64,000 bases of DNA from Ruminococcus_C callidus. Its GTDB lineage: Bacteria > Bacillota > Clostridia > Oscillospirales > Ruminococcaceae. Location: contig NZ_CP186925.1 of assembly GCF_049562855.1 (NCBI RefSeq), forward strand, positions 1,488,001 to 1,552,000, in the 5' to 3' direction. The notes beneath the pieces are model-generated. The model worked only from the letters and a program-made list of their open reading frames with translations. It searched no databases and had not been told where the DNA came from. Made by a program: the position numbers and the translations under genes. This document shows, one piece after another, positions 18,860-26,452 of this stretch; position 1 is the stretch's first letter, and every line of letters begins with the position of its first letter.

Positions 18860-19589
18860 GAAAAAACTTATCATTAACCAATGCAACAAATGAAGCGTCA
18901 TTACTATGACATTTCGGACACTGTGCTGTGCCACCATTACGCAATCCAAAATCAGACAGCTCTGAAATACGATCTCGCAGTATGATATAATCAGCTGCAC
19001 TCAAATCATTCTTAATTTTATATTTGATTTCAATCGGAGTTAAATTAGACTTTCCGCCAATTGACGTAACCATATAGCAGATTCTTGCAAGATCACTGTC
19101 AAGATTACCGTCAGGTGTTTGAAATGCCTTATCGTTTCTACAATTGATAATCTGCTGAATTGTAGGCAGTGCTAAATGTACATCACCGCTGAAATCCAAA
19201 AATTCATCTTTTGAAACCACGATGTCATTTGAAAAATCATCAGGAATAGGAATGCAATTGATAGTTTTCAAATTTACTCGAAATTCTCCGTATGAAACCT
19301 TTCCACATGAACGACAGTACACAGCATTAGTTGTGTAGTATGGTCCATAATTCAAAATTCTAAGGCATCTACAAATCCAATAGTAATCTACTTCCAAAAG
19401 ATTATGGAAATTTACATTTTCGTCTACTGCCTCTGGAAGAATGCTATCCAGCATGGTACCTACAAAATCTTCACTACCAACATACTCCAATTCAGATGCT
19501 GTTGGAATGCTTTTTAATGTCAGTGTACCCGGAATATCAGTATATAAATTCTTACCAATCAGTTCGATCTTTTCTGAAATCATTGCCAT
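18756..19589 (-). CDS. Tail assembly chaperone, zero-frame product (gp26-like, zinc-binding)
   Basis: 277 residues from ATG 19589, chosen because GAGGAG lies 8 bases before it (a GTG at 19598 overlaps this site). Two Cys pairs, 'VYCRSCG' near residue 92 and 'AQCPKCHS' near residue 223, suggest a zinc site. The helical body with 'LALPTIQQI' resembles T4 gp26-type baseplate/tail chaperones. It sits between tube and tape measure genes, the place of chaperones that hold the tape measure. The last 34 zero-frame residues are Arg/Lys/Ser-rich and poorly protein-like, while the +1 frame becomes coding at the T6 run, so this gene probably makes two products. Confidence 0.65.
   Translation of the reverse strand: MAMISEKIELIGKNLYTDIPGTLTLKSIPTASELEYVGSEDFVGTMLDSILPEAVDENVNFHNLLEVDYYWICRCLRILNYGPYYTTNAVYCRSCGKVSYGEFRVNLKTINCIPIPDDFSNDIVVSKDEFLDFSGDVHLALPTIQQIINCRNDKAFQTPDGNLDSDLARICYMVTSIGGKSNLTPIEIKYKIKNDLSAADYIILRDRISELSDFGLRNGGTAQCPKCHSNDASFVALVNDKFFRPSLGDLRQWKHDRSAGKNKNISRSATATIRKHN
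18857..18866 (-). promoter_or_regulatory. Probable +1 programmed frameshift site
   Basis: Zero-frame codons read AAG TTT TTT CGC. If the P-site tRNA-Phe moves from TTT to TTC, the next codon is GCC and the +1 frame opens for 82 codons. tRNA-Phe reads TTC at least as well as TTT, and CGC is probably a rare, slow codon in this AT-rich genome. A 6-base homopolymer indel is the competing explanation. Confidence 0.5.
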
Positions 19590-19626
19590 GTGAAACACTC
19601 CTCAAAGGTTTTAAGGTGAATTAAAA

Positions 19627-20172
19627 TCAGCGAATATCTTCTGGCTTCAAGTAAATTGCACGAGAAATGACAAACGGAACTTTTACCTTAACAATATCGC
19701 CGCCTGTCTGATTGCCACTACCATTATCAAGTGCACCGATCCATGTTCCAGGACATTTAATAACATCTCTTGCACGACCTTGTCCGTCATACTTAATGAA
19801 GTATACTTGTTTCATGTACTCGGATGGTAATCCCATTTTTTCTGTGTCAGGATTATAAACTTGTCTACGCCATGCACGTAAAGCATCAAGTACATTTGGT
19901 TCACAATAACAGTTTAATGTCCAGTCAACATCAGCAAATGTGACCTTAGAAGGGAACTTGATAACACCATTTCCATAATGGACAACGATGCTATCTTGTT
20001 GCTCCTGAACAGAACCGACTTCGTCAGTAGATAATGTCAACAGATCTGCATTTTCGGTTGGAGCTGATCCGTCCATATTATAGATACGCACTTCAAAATT
20101 GTTTTGAAGAATTGGAACATAGGCATCGACACCGAGCATATGGTTTGTACCCATGTATAAAGGTGTAAACAT
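19627..20172 (-). CDS. Tail tube protein (T4 gp19-like)
   Basis: 181 residues with the tube-protein pattern of contractile phages: 'NNFEVRIYNMDG' near the N-terminus, then a beta-barrel core ('KVTFADVDWTLNCYCEPNV'), 'LRAWRRQVYNPDTEKMG', and 'GTWIGALDNGSGNQTGGDI' leading to a final strand. The last part is the standard 'G.w...l....l........v.v.f' end of gp19-like proteins. It follows the sheath gene directly, as in T4 (gp18-gp19). GGTGGTGATGTGGT precedes ATG 20172. Confidence 0.85.
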   Translation of the reverse strand: MFTPLYMGTNHMLGVDAYVPILQNNFEVRIYNMDGSAPTENADLLTLSTDEVGSVQEQQDSIVVHYGNGVIKFPSKVTFADVDWTLNCYCEPNVLDALRAWRRQVYNPDTEKMGLPSEYMKQVYFIKYDGQGRARDVIKCPGTWIGALDNGSGNQTGGDIVKVKVPFVISRAIYLKPEDIR

Positions 20173-20188
20173 ACCACATCACCACCAA

Positions 20189-22051
20189 TCAAGACTTATA
20201 TTGATTTAAATCGCTTCCAGGAGGAAGTGCAATTAGATCAACCTTAATGTCATTCACTACACCATTGACTACAAGATAGATTTTACCAATTACAGTATTG
20301 GCGTTTACTTGATCCAGGCCGTTAATATCAGCAGCCATAGTTACATAGTAATCTTCGATAGCACCCACATTCTTCATAGTATCCAATGTTGGTGTTACCC
20401 CAGCATAGAATTTGTCATAAGCTTGCTGATTATTATATTGGAACGTAATTGCAATACCGCACTTATACACAACATCCTCTACAGCATTTACCAAAAATCT
20501 TGTAGATAGATTTGCAAGTGCCTGGTATGTAGCAGGTAGCACATCATATAATGTCGAGTTGCCCCACACGTTCAAACCAAGTTCTGGTATCTCAGTAATT
20601 GCATTCAGGCTAACCCCATCAAGCTTTTGCCAGATGTCAAGAAAATGCTTAGATACCTTGTAATTCATCTTACCAACGGTAAGATTGTGCTTACGATTTG
20701 TAGGCAATGCCCATTCGTACTGTAAGGATTGATTTAAAATCATTGCTCTTTGTAGCATTAATGCAAGGAATGACGGAGATGCAGTAAAAGCTTTTGATGC
20801 TCCTACATACTTGTAAGATCCCCATGGTGCAAACAATGCAGAATGCGACGCATATAAAGCCGCATTTGCATCTGTAGTAAGTACATCGGTTCCTACTTTA
20901 GAAAGCATCTGAGCATATCCAAGCTTTTTGGAATCATCATTTGACACATACTGTCTTGATTCTGACTTCGGAATATCAATAAATCCTGTAGCACAACGAC
21001 TTGTAAACGCAGTTTCCATTATCTTTTTATGTAATGGAGAAACCTCAGTAAGCTGAACAGATTCGGATGAATTTGTAAGTTCACAAATATTCTGATCGTC
21101 CCAACCAGGGCTGATAATGCGATTTGGATTGTAGTTTAGTTTATCCTGTAGCAGATCATATACAGTATACGCTGCATTATATATCCATTCTTTGTATTTC
21201 TGAGTATTTGCCACTAATGAATCAGTTGGTGCTGTGTCAAATGCGGAAATATACTTACAACTGGATGTTTCTGTATAACCCGCAGATTTATATCTTGTTT
21301 CAGCAAGTGTTTTTGCTGATTCCCATGCTGTAGAAGCAGTTGAATCAGATGTCATAGTGTCAGAACCACCGGATAGCTGCTGAACTACAGTTGTAGAACC
21401 ATTGGAATCAAAAGCATGGGTGTCAACTGAAATATCTGTACTAATGTCAATAAAATCTGATTCGACTTCACTAACATGAGGGATAATATCCGTTGCAGCG
21501 TTTGCATCGAATACAAAAATCAAATTTTCAACAGCTGTAGTAACACCAGATGCGTCTACTACATATGTAATTAGATTCCAGTATTTCCCGTTAGATGCTT
21601 TAGTAAGTGATATCTTTAATCTGTTACCAAAAGTACCAGGATATTTTGCTGTAAATGTAATGTGTGGCTTTGTGCCGGATGGGGCATAAGCATCTACTGT
21701 TTTGGATGCCTTTGCACCAGGACAAACGCGACAAACAAGAACATCATAGCCAGCAGTAAGTAGGGTTACTGCCATTTGATAACTATAGTCCTTTGCTAAT
21801 CTGTAATTCGATGCAGGTCCACGATACGTAGATGTAAATGCTTCTAGTCCGGATTGCGTTGCTGTAAAATGCTGGAATGATGTCTGCTCTAAAACATCAT
21901 CAACTGTACCATTATCGCCTACAATGGACTCCGGATCACCATAGCATGGTCCCCACATGGCAGTAATCGGCATCGCTACAGTTGCATAAGATGTAGTACC
22001 GATATTATACGAATAGTTTTGAGAAATCTCATTTATTACAATCTGTGCCAC
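20189..22051 (-). CDS. Tail sheath protein
   Basis: 620 residues. The N-terminus 'MAQIVINEISQNYSYNIGT' with 'ITAMWGPCYGDP' is typical of sheath proteins, and the C-terminus carries 'IEDYYVTMAADINGLDQVNA' and 'KIYLVVNGVVNDIKVD', the conserved strand-exchange domain that links neighbouring subunits in the sheath. The protein forms the outer contractile layer around the tube. GTG start at 22051, coupled to the small gene before it with a 23-base overlap; the tube gene follows 16 bases later. Confidence 0.9.
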   Translation of the reverse strand: MAQIVINEISQNYSYNIGTTSYATVAMPITAMWGPCYGDPESIVGDNGTVDDVLEQTSFQHFTATQSGLEAFTSTYRGPASNYRLAKDYSYQMAVTLLTAGYDVLVCRVCPGAKASKTVDAYAPSGTKPHITFTAKYPGTFGNRLKISLTKASNGKYWNLITYVVDASGVTTAVENLIFVFDANAATDIIPHVSEVESDFIDISTDISVDTHAFDSNGSTTVVQQLSGGSDTMTSDSTASTAWESAKTLAETRYKSAGYTETSSCKYISAFDTAPTDSLVANTQKYKEWIYNAAYTVYDLLQDKLNYNPNRIISPGWDDQNICELTNSSESVQLTEVSPLHKKIMETAFTSRCATGFIDIPKSESRQYVSNDDSKKLGYAQMLSKVGTDVLTTDANAALYASHSALFAPWGSYKYVGASKAFTASPSFLALMLQRAMILNQSLQYEWALPTNRKHNLTVGKMNYKVSKHFLDIWQKLDGVSLNAITEIPELGLNVWGNSTLYDVLPATYQALANLSTRFLVNAVEDVVYKCGIAITFQYNNQQAYDKFYAGVTPTLDTMKNVGAIEDYYVTMAADINGLDQVNANTVIGKIYLVVNGVVNDIKVDLIALPPGSDLNQYKS

Positions 22052-22262
22052 TGGTTAACTCATCCCCTTTTTGTGCTTTTTCTTTTTGTACGACTTGCTT
22101 TTTCGCAGTAGCCTGTTTCTTTGCATTAGATGTCTCGTCTGCACAGGAAACTGCGATAAAATCTGGATTTGTTATATAACCAGATACTTCATGAGATGAA
22201 CCTGGCTTGAATGTTACACCATAAAAAGTTTTTGTAGTGCGAGATAGGTTTTTGTAGATCAC
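22029..22262 (-). CDS. Small protein upstream of sheath
   Basis: 77 residues, not recognised. The N-terminal 40 residues could form a small beta domain ('TFYGVTFKPGSSHEVSGYI'). The C-terminal half is a Lys/Ala/Gln-rich tail ('KKQATAKKQVVQKEKAQKG'). It is the first gene after a late-promoter element and overlaps the sheath gene start by 23 bases, so it may help set sheath translation. GTG start with GAGGTGATATT. Confidence 0.7.
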   Translation of the reverse strand: MIYKNLSRTTKTFYGVTFKPGSSHEVSGYITNPDFIAVSCADETSNAKKQATAKKQVVQKEKAQKGDELTSGTDCNK

Positions 22263-22282
22263 AATATCACCTCACATGACGA

Positions 22283-22292
22283 TATATAAGGT
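22283..22292 (-). promoter_or_regulatory. Putative late promoter of the sheath/tube unit
   Basis: ACCTTATATA on the minus strand, preceded by CGTAA like the copy at 34431-34440. It lies 20 bases before the small gene ahead of the sheath and would give a leader of only about ten bases. It marks a new transcription unit for the most abundant tail proteins. Confidence 0.6.
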
Positions 22293-22907
22293 TTACGATT
22301 TATCGATTAGTTCGGCATTTACAGAATGTGTAACTCGTTTTAATTTCACAGGAGTATAGCTTACAAGCACGCACCCTTCACACTGCAATGGTAGTATCGT
22401 TTGATACAATTTACCACTTTCCAGATAGTCAAAACTTCCAGAAGAATGCTGAATCTCAGAATTAGTGTCAATTGTTACACCAAATCGAATCTTACGTTTA
22501 CAGTAGTACGGCAACTGTATAGTCAAATAATACATATTCATGTATTTGAACATCAGTTCCTTTAATAACTCATCTCTGTCTGCTGTGTTTGTAGTCAACA
22601 GAGTTAAACCATAAGATAGCTTAACTGGTATTGCTTTCTCATAGTATAAATTATTAGTTTCAGTATCTAAAACTGAAGATACCCCAAAATGTGCTCGTGT
22701 AAAATTCATTCGATCTGCGTCAATGGATGTATTATCATCTCGATCTAGTGCTACAATTGGAAATGATACACTGTCATCTTGAATTTGTGCAGCTAGTCCT
22801 ATAATCTGTTCTGGAGAAATCACTTTAACAACTGGATTTTCTACATGATTTGGGTTAAAGCTACGCATCAAATCGTCCACAATTGCATTATCATATAGGT
22901 ATAGCAC
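22293..22907 (-). CDS. Neck or tail-terminator protein
   Basis: 204 residues. I do not recognise it with certainty. The N-terminal part ('NPVVKVISPEQIIGLAAQ', 'FPIVALDRDD') and the alternating strands resemble tail-completion or terminator proteins that cap the tube at the head end (compare T4 gp15/gp3). The end is a beta-hairpin with a Cys-containing turn ('LPLQCEGCVLVSY'). GTG start with GGTGGTG. It follows another neck candidate and ends where the sheath promoter begins. Confidence 0.5.
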   Translation of the reverse strand: MLYLYDNAIVDDLMRSFNPNHVENPVVKVISPEQIIGLAAQIQDDSVSFPIVALDRDDNTSIDADRMNFTRAHFGVSSVLDTETNNLYYEKAIPVKLSYGLTLLTTNTADRDELLKELMFKYMNMYYLTIQLPYYCKRKIRFGVTIDTNSEIQHSSGSFDYLESGKLYQTILPLQCEGCVLVSYTPVKLKRVTHSVNAELIDKS

Positions 22908-22919
22908 AAATTCACCACC

Positions 22920-23456
22920 TTATCTATCACCTGGCAACTCTGATACATAAGTTCCTCGATAATCTATCGGATCTTGTAGGAAATAATTTGATTTATCAAA
23001 TGTCTTTGCAATTTCTTTTCTGGTACGTCCTACAGTCTGTTTATCATATACAGGAATTACTTGTGCAATCATATGATCCGGTGCTTGTATATCACATGTC
23101 AACTCTGTAACACGGAATGTTCGATCTGGCATACCAGTATACTGACCGGATATATGAAATAAGCAGTCTTTTTGCAAGTTTTGTAAATTAAAGCTGCAAT
23201 GTACCAAAAATGGCAAGTCCTTATCATTTTCAACTACCCATCCGAGTCGTTTATATGTTTTGACCTTTGGATTTCCGTCAAAAAATATCTGTGTGTGAAT
23301 CATTTCTGAATAGCTATCTATAACAGACTCACCTTGTGCATTGGAATCTGCAAATAAAGGATATTGATATTTACATTGGATTCCTTGTAAGATTAGAGCT
23401 TCGTCATAGCGATCACGCATCAGCTGTATGTCAGGACCTATAAGATTATTTTGCAT
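22920..23456 (-). CDS. Neck/head-completion protein candidate
   Basis: 178 residues, no certain family. The sequence combines a short helical start ('LMRDRYDEALILQGIQC') with a strand-rich body ('TFRVTELTCDIQAPDHMIAQVIP'), which is common in head-to-tail connectors. A conserved-looking 'YVSELPGD' is at the end. The order portal, small genes, this gene, terminator-like gene, sheath matches a neck role. ATG 23456 with GGTGATGTACT. Confidence 0.5.
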   Translation of the reverse strand: MQNNLIGPDIQLMRDRYDEALILQGIQCKYQYPLFADSNAQGESVIDSYSEMIHTQIFFDGNPKVKTYKRLGWVVENDKDLPFLVHCSFNLQNLQKDCLFHISGQYTGMPDRTFRVTELTCDIQAPDHMIAQVIPVYDKQTVGRTRKEIAKTFDKSNYFLQDPIDYRGTYVSELPGDR

Positions 23457-23471
23457 AGTACATCACCAGAA

Positions 23472-23765
23472 TTATAAAATTTTGATACCATAGGCTTCAG
23501 CACAATCATGCTCAATTTTACATCCCCTATAATCCTGCCATCCGTCAGCGAAATATACTACATCAGCAGTGGACAAAAGTTCTAATGACTTGCCAAGGAA
23601 CCACAATGGCTTTGCGTCATGTGGTGCAGCTTTAAAGAAACTGTCAATGACTTCTACATCTTCATTCAAATAATGCATTGCAGTCTGAATTGCAGTACGT
23701 CGTTCTGCAATGATCTGTTCGTCGGATTTACCACGCATCGGCTGTGAAATGAATAGCTTTTTCAT
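23472..23765 (-). CDS. DUF4406 / nucleoside deoxyribosyltransferase-like protein
   Basis: 97 residues beginning 'KKLFISQPMRGKS', the signature of DUF4406, a Rossmann-like family related to nucleoside 2-deoxyribosyltransferases. 'DVVYFADGWQDYRGCKIEHD' forms the second half of the expected binding pocket, with the acidic 'EHDCAEAYG'. It may handle nucleotides or nucleotide signals. It is odd to find it among neck genes. The ribosome-binding site is weak but spacing to neighbours is tight. Confidence 0.8.
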   Translation of the reverse strand: MKKLFISQPMRGKSDEQIIAERRTAIQTAMHYLNEDVEVIDSFFKAAPHDAKPLWFLGKSLELLSTADVVYFADGWQDYRGCKIEHDCAEAYGIKIL

Positions 23766-23778
23766 AATTTAACTCCTA

Positions 23779-24021
23779 TCACTCTGTAATCACTTTGTTC
23801 TCAAACTTCTTGTAAGCGTCAAGGTACCACTCGTGCTTGTCACCATTATATGTCAGTTCATAGTACATACCATCGAACAATGTGGTAGACAACAGATACT
23901 TCCAATTCTGAAGTGCTTTGCATTTCCATACTGTATACACTCCAAAATCAATGTTACCATCTGTTACATCTAAATGACTCTTAACATATTCAGTTACAAT
24001 TGCAATTGCTTTGTTATCCAC
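23779..24021 (-). CDS. DUF6275-like small protein
   Basis: 80 residues. The middle, 'WKCKALQNWKYLLSTTLFDG' followed by 'YYELTYNGDKHEWYLDAY', matches what I remember of DUF6275, a small protein common in Firmicutes phages and mobile elements with no known function. It forms a pair with the DUF4406 gene 13 bases away. It is compact and probably one alpha-beta domain. Confidence 0.7.
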   Translation of the reverse strand: MDNKAIAIVTEYVKSHLDVTDGNIDFGVYTVWKCKALQNWKYLLSTTLFDGMYYELTYNGDKHEWYLDAYKKFENKVITE

Positions 24022-24023
24022 AA

Positions 24024-24641
24024 TTATTCACCATCCATATTATCTTTTAGAATATCATCGATTGACGCTACATAATCTAACCAACCCCAAGACCATTTAT
24101 TTGTATCAGAAATTCTTGATAAAATAATTGTACTTCCAGTTTCAAGACTTACACGAAACTCTTTGTATGATGGAGAGTACAAGTTATCTATCCATTTCGG
24201 ATTCTTGTCAACATTAAATGCCACAATATGAGATTTTGAGATTTTTATGCTGTTCTCAAAACTTGGAACTGATATTACGCGAATCTTATCAAATCCAAAT
24301 GCTTGTACAGATTTCAGATAATCTAACTGATCTTGTGGTAAATGTGCTTTAGGATTGAATGTGATAAGAAATCCATACTTGCTCAATATCGAAAGAATCG
24401 TATCTGTTGATAGTTCATAAGCAATCTGACTTCCAAGTTTAGATACAAGACTGCCACGCGCATTCAAAATGCACGAGAATAGGATTCCAAAATCTGCATG
24501 ACATATCTGAATACGAAGTCCTACAAGACGACTATCCTGAATAAAATCAGATACAAATATTCGTAAATCACGGCTATTATTGGATTGGCATCCAGATAAT
24601 TGGTGCCAATCTGAAATATTATATCGTAAAGGCTCAGACAT
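24024..24641 (-). CDS. Unrecognised neck-region protein
   Basis: About 205 residues from ATG 24641, which overlaps the stop of the upstream gene (ATGTCTGA) with GGTGAT before it. The body alternates strands and helices: 'RLVGLRIQICHADFGILFSC', 'LSILSKYGFLITFNP', 'YLKSVQAFGFDKIRVISVP'. Similar proteins seem to occur in other Clostridia phages, but I cannot name a function. It is followed directly by the DUF6275 gene. Confidence 0.65.
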   Translation of the reverse strand: MSEPLRYNISDWHQLSGCQSNNSRDLRIFVSDFIQDSRLVGLRIQICHADFGILFSCILNARGSLVSKLGSQIAYELSTDTILSILSKYGFLITFNPKAHLPQDQLDYLKSVQAFGFDKIRVISVPSFENSIKISKSHIVAFNVDKNPKWIDNLYSPSYKEFRVSLETGSTIILSRISDTNKWSWGWLDYVASIDDILKDNMDGE

Positions 24642-24978
24642 CAGAATCACCATCTTCTGCAACGTAGTATTTTAGCTCTGTCTGAAATGCAATTAGATCA
24701 TCTGAGTTTACATTCGGATAATTTGCAAAATACCGTCCAATCATATCAAGCTTTAACTGGAAGTACAACATTCTCAGTTGTAAATCAGAAATTTCAGGAT
24801 GCTTTTCAGCGAAAATAAAATATCGTGTAATTACACTACTGAACGCTTTTACAGTTTCTGGTGTAACTGATGTCAAATCAGATCTGCACAATGTTCTGAA
24901 ATTTGTGCTATTGTACAACTTCAAATCATGGAAAAATAGATTTGATATAGATGCTTGATTAGAGTTCACTTGTATCAT
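24634..24978 (-). CDS. Small helical protein after portal
   Basis: 114 residues, predicted mostly helical ('PETVKAFSSVITRYFIFAEK', 'LQLRMLYFQLKLDMIGRYF'), with an acidic tail. Not recognised. It overlaps the portal gene by 20 bases and the next gene by 8 bases, so it belongs to the packaging/neck transcript. A scaffold or connector accessory role is possible but not shown. Confidence 0.65.
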   Translation of the reverse strand: MIQVNSNQASISNLFFHDLKLYNSTNFRTLCRSDLTSVTPETVKAFSSVITRYFIFAEKHPEISDLQLRMLYFQLKLDMIGRYFANYPNVNSDDLIAFQTELKYYVAEDGDSDV

Positions 24979-26440
24979 CTCCTTCTTCCAAATTTAACCG
25001 CCAACTATTAGCGTCTGATCCCATTTGAGGAAATCCCTCTGTGAGGATCTCAGATAGTCCTTCTCTGTATGCATCTGATTTTGTAACACCTAAATTCTTT
25101 AGAACATTTACAAATGTATCCGCTTGACTCAGTGCAGAATCACGTCTGTCAAACTGAATTGTAGATTGGGTTGTAATGATCGGATTCATGTGTAGCTCAA
25201 AGTTATCAGCATATGCACTCATATTATTTAACTTGAAATATGTATTCAATGCACTCGTCCACCCTGCTTTGTATGCGGTCTCTATTCTTGTCAGAATATT
25301 AGCGTATAGAGCAGAACGCTGTGACATAACAGAACCAGCACCGCCTAAACCCTCATTAGATGAAAAGTTCATTGCTTCTTTTGGCACACCGAGAACAGAT
25401 AGTTTCTTGTTTTGATAATATTCCAACAAGTTATTATCAGCCTCTGTAAAGTCAGCCATGTTCAAATCTGTTATAGATACAATATCTTGACCTTTACGTT
25501 TTGGAAGGTAAATTAAATTATTCGGGCTTTGTGGATTTACAAAGCTTTGAACGTCTCCAGTAGACGTATTGATAGACAGATTTTGCTCAATCGCATCTTT
25601 AATTTGTTGCAAATATGCGGTAACAGCCTCTTCGTCATTTGAATCACCGCAGTCTACATTTACAAAACGCACTACACGACTCAAAGATGAAAGTAGTGTT
25701 GCATCCTCTAACAAATTTAATGTCTGTGTAGGTGAAATTGCATTGCTCATAAGCGGTTCAGCAAACATGATATCCCATGTCTTTACAGATCCATCAGCTT
25801 GTTTGGTGTCAATTGTGTAGTCACCTAAGATTCCACCCAAAGAGAAGTGTAGGATCGATGATTCAGGATAGCGAATGTGTCCGCTAAAATCATCATCTGG
25901 TGCGTACATATAACCGCATGGTTGTCCCTGATACCACAAATGCAGAACATCTTCTGGAGGTATTTTATATGATGGAATAATATCGAAATCTCTGTTTGGA
26001 ATAGTATTATTGTCTAAGGCTATACCAATCTGTTTTGTAGAATAAGTGGACTCCTTATACATATCTGTTGTTGGTATATATAAGTTACCAATAGTTGCAA
26101 GTTCTAAAATATGGTCTCTTGCGTAAGAATTGATATTCCATTTCTTGAAAAGACCATTTATGATATCAGCTAACTGTTTGTTATCAGATGTAGCCCATAA
26201 AATTTGCCCAGATGTATTCGTTGTAGTAGCATCTGTAGCATAATAGGACAATGCTGTCGCAATTTGAGAATCCCTTGCAAGACCTCGCATTGTATCAATT
26301 TTAGATTTAATATCGGTTATGCTAGTATTACCTCTTGTATCAGTCGTCCGAAATACAGACCCGGTAACAATAGATCTTATATAAGAAACAGCATCATGCT
26401 TAGTTATGCTCTTATTTAGTTTATCAAGTAATCTACTCAC
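24959..26440 (-). CDS. Portal protein
   Basis: 493 residues. The sequence has the portal pattern of myophages: an N-terminal clip-like helix region ('KIDTMRGLARDSQIATALSY'), then 'RVVRFVNVDCGDSNDEEAVT' and 'LIYLPKRKGQDIVSITDLN' (stem/wing), and 'YYQNKKLSVLGVPKEAMNF' followed by 'RSALYANILTRIETAYKAGW', which closely fits the conserved portal core. Twelve copies form the DNA channel at one capsid vertex. GTG start at 26440 with GGGGTGATACC. TerL and the ligase-like gene lie upstream; no capsid gene follows. Confidence 0.85.
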   Translation of the reverse strand: MSRLLDKLNKSITKHDAVSYIRSIVTGSVFRTTDTRGNTSITDIKSKIDTMRGLARDSQIATALSYYATDATTTNTSGQILWATSDNKQLADIINGLFKKWNINSYARDHILELATIGNLYIPTTDMYKESTYSTKQIGIALDNNTIPNRDFDIIPSYKIPPEDVLHLWYQGQPCGYMYAPDDDFSGHIRYPESSILHFSLGGILGDYTIDTKQADGSVKTWDIMFAEPLMSNAISPTQTLNLLEDATLLSSLSRVVRFVNVDCGDSNDEEAVTAYLQQIKDAIEQNLSINTSTGDVQSFVNPQSPNNLIYLPKRKGQDIVSITDLNMADFTEADNNLLEYYQNKKLSVLGVPKEAMNFSSNEGLGGAGSVMSQRSALYANILTRIETAYKAGWTSALNTYFKLNNMSAYADNFELHMNPIITTQSTIQFDRRDSALSQADTFVNVLKNLGVTKSDAYREGLSEILTEGFPQMGSDANSWRLNLEEGDDTSEL

Positions 26441-26452
26441 GGTATCACCCCA

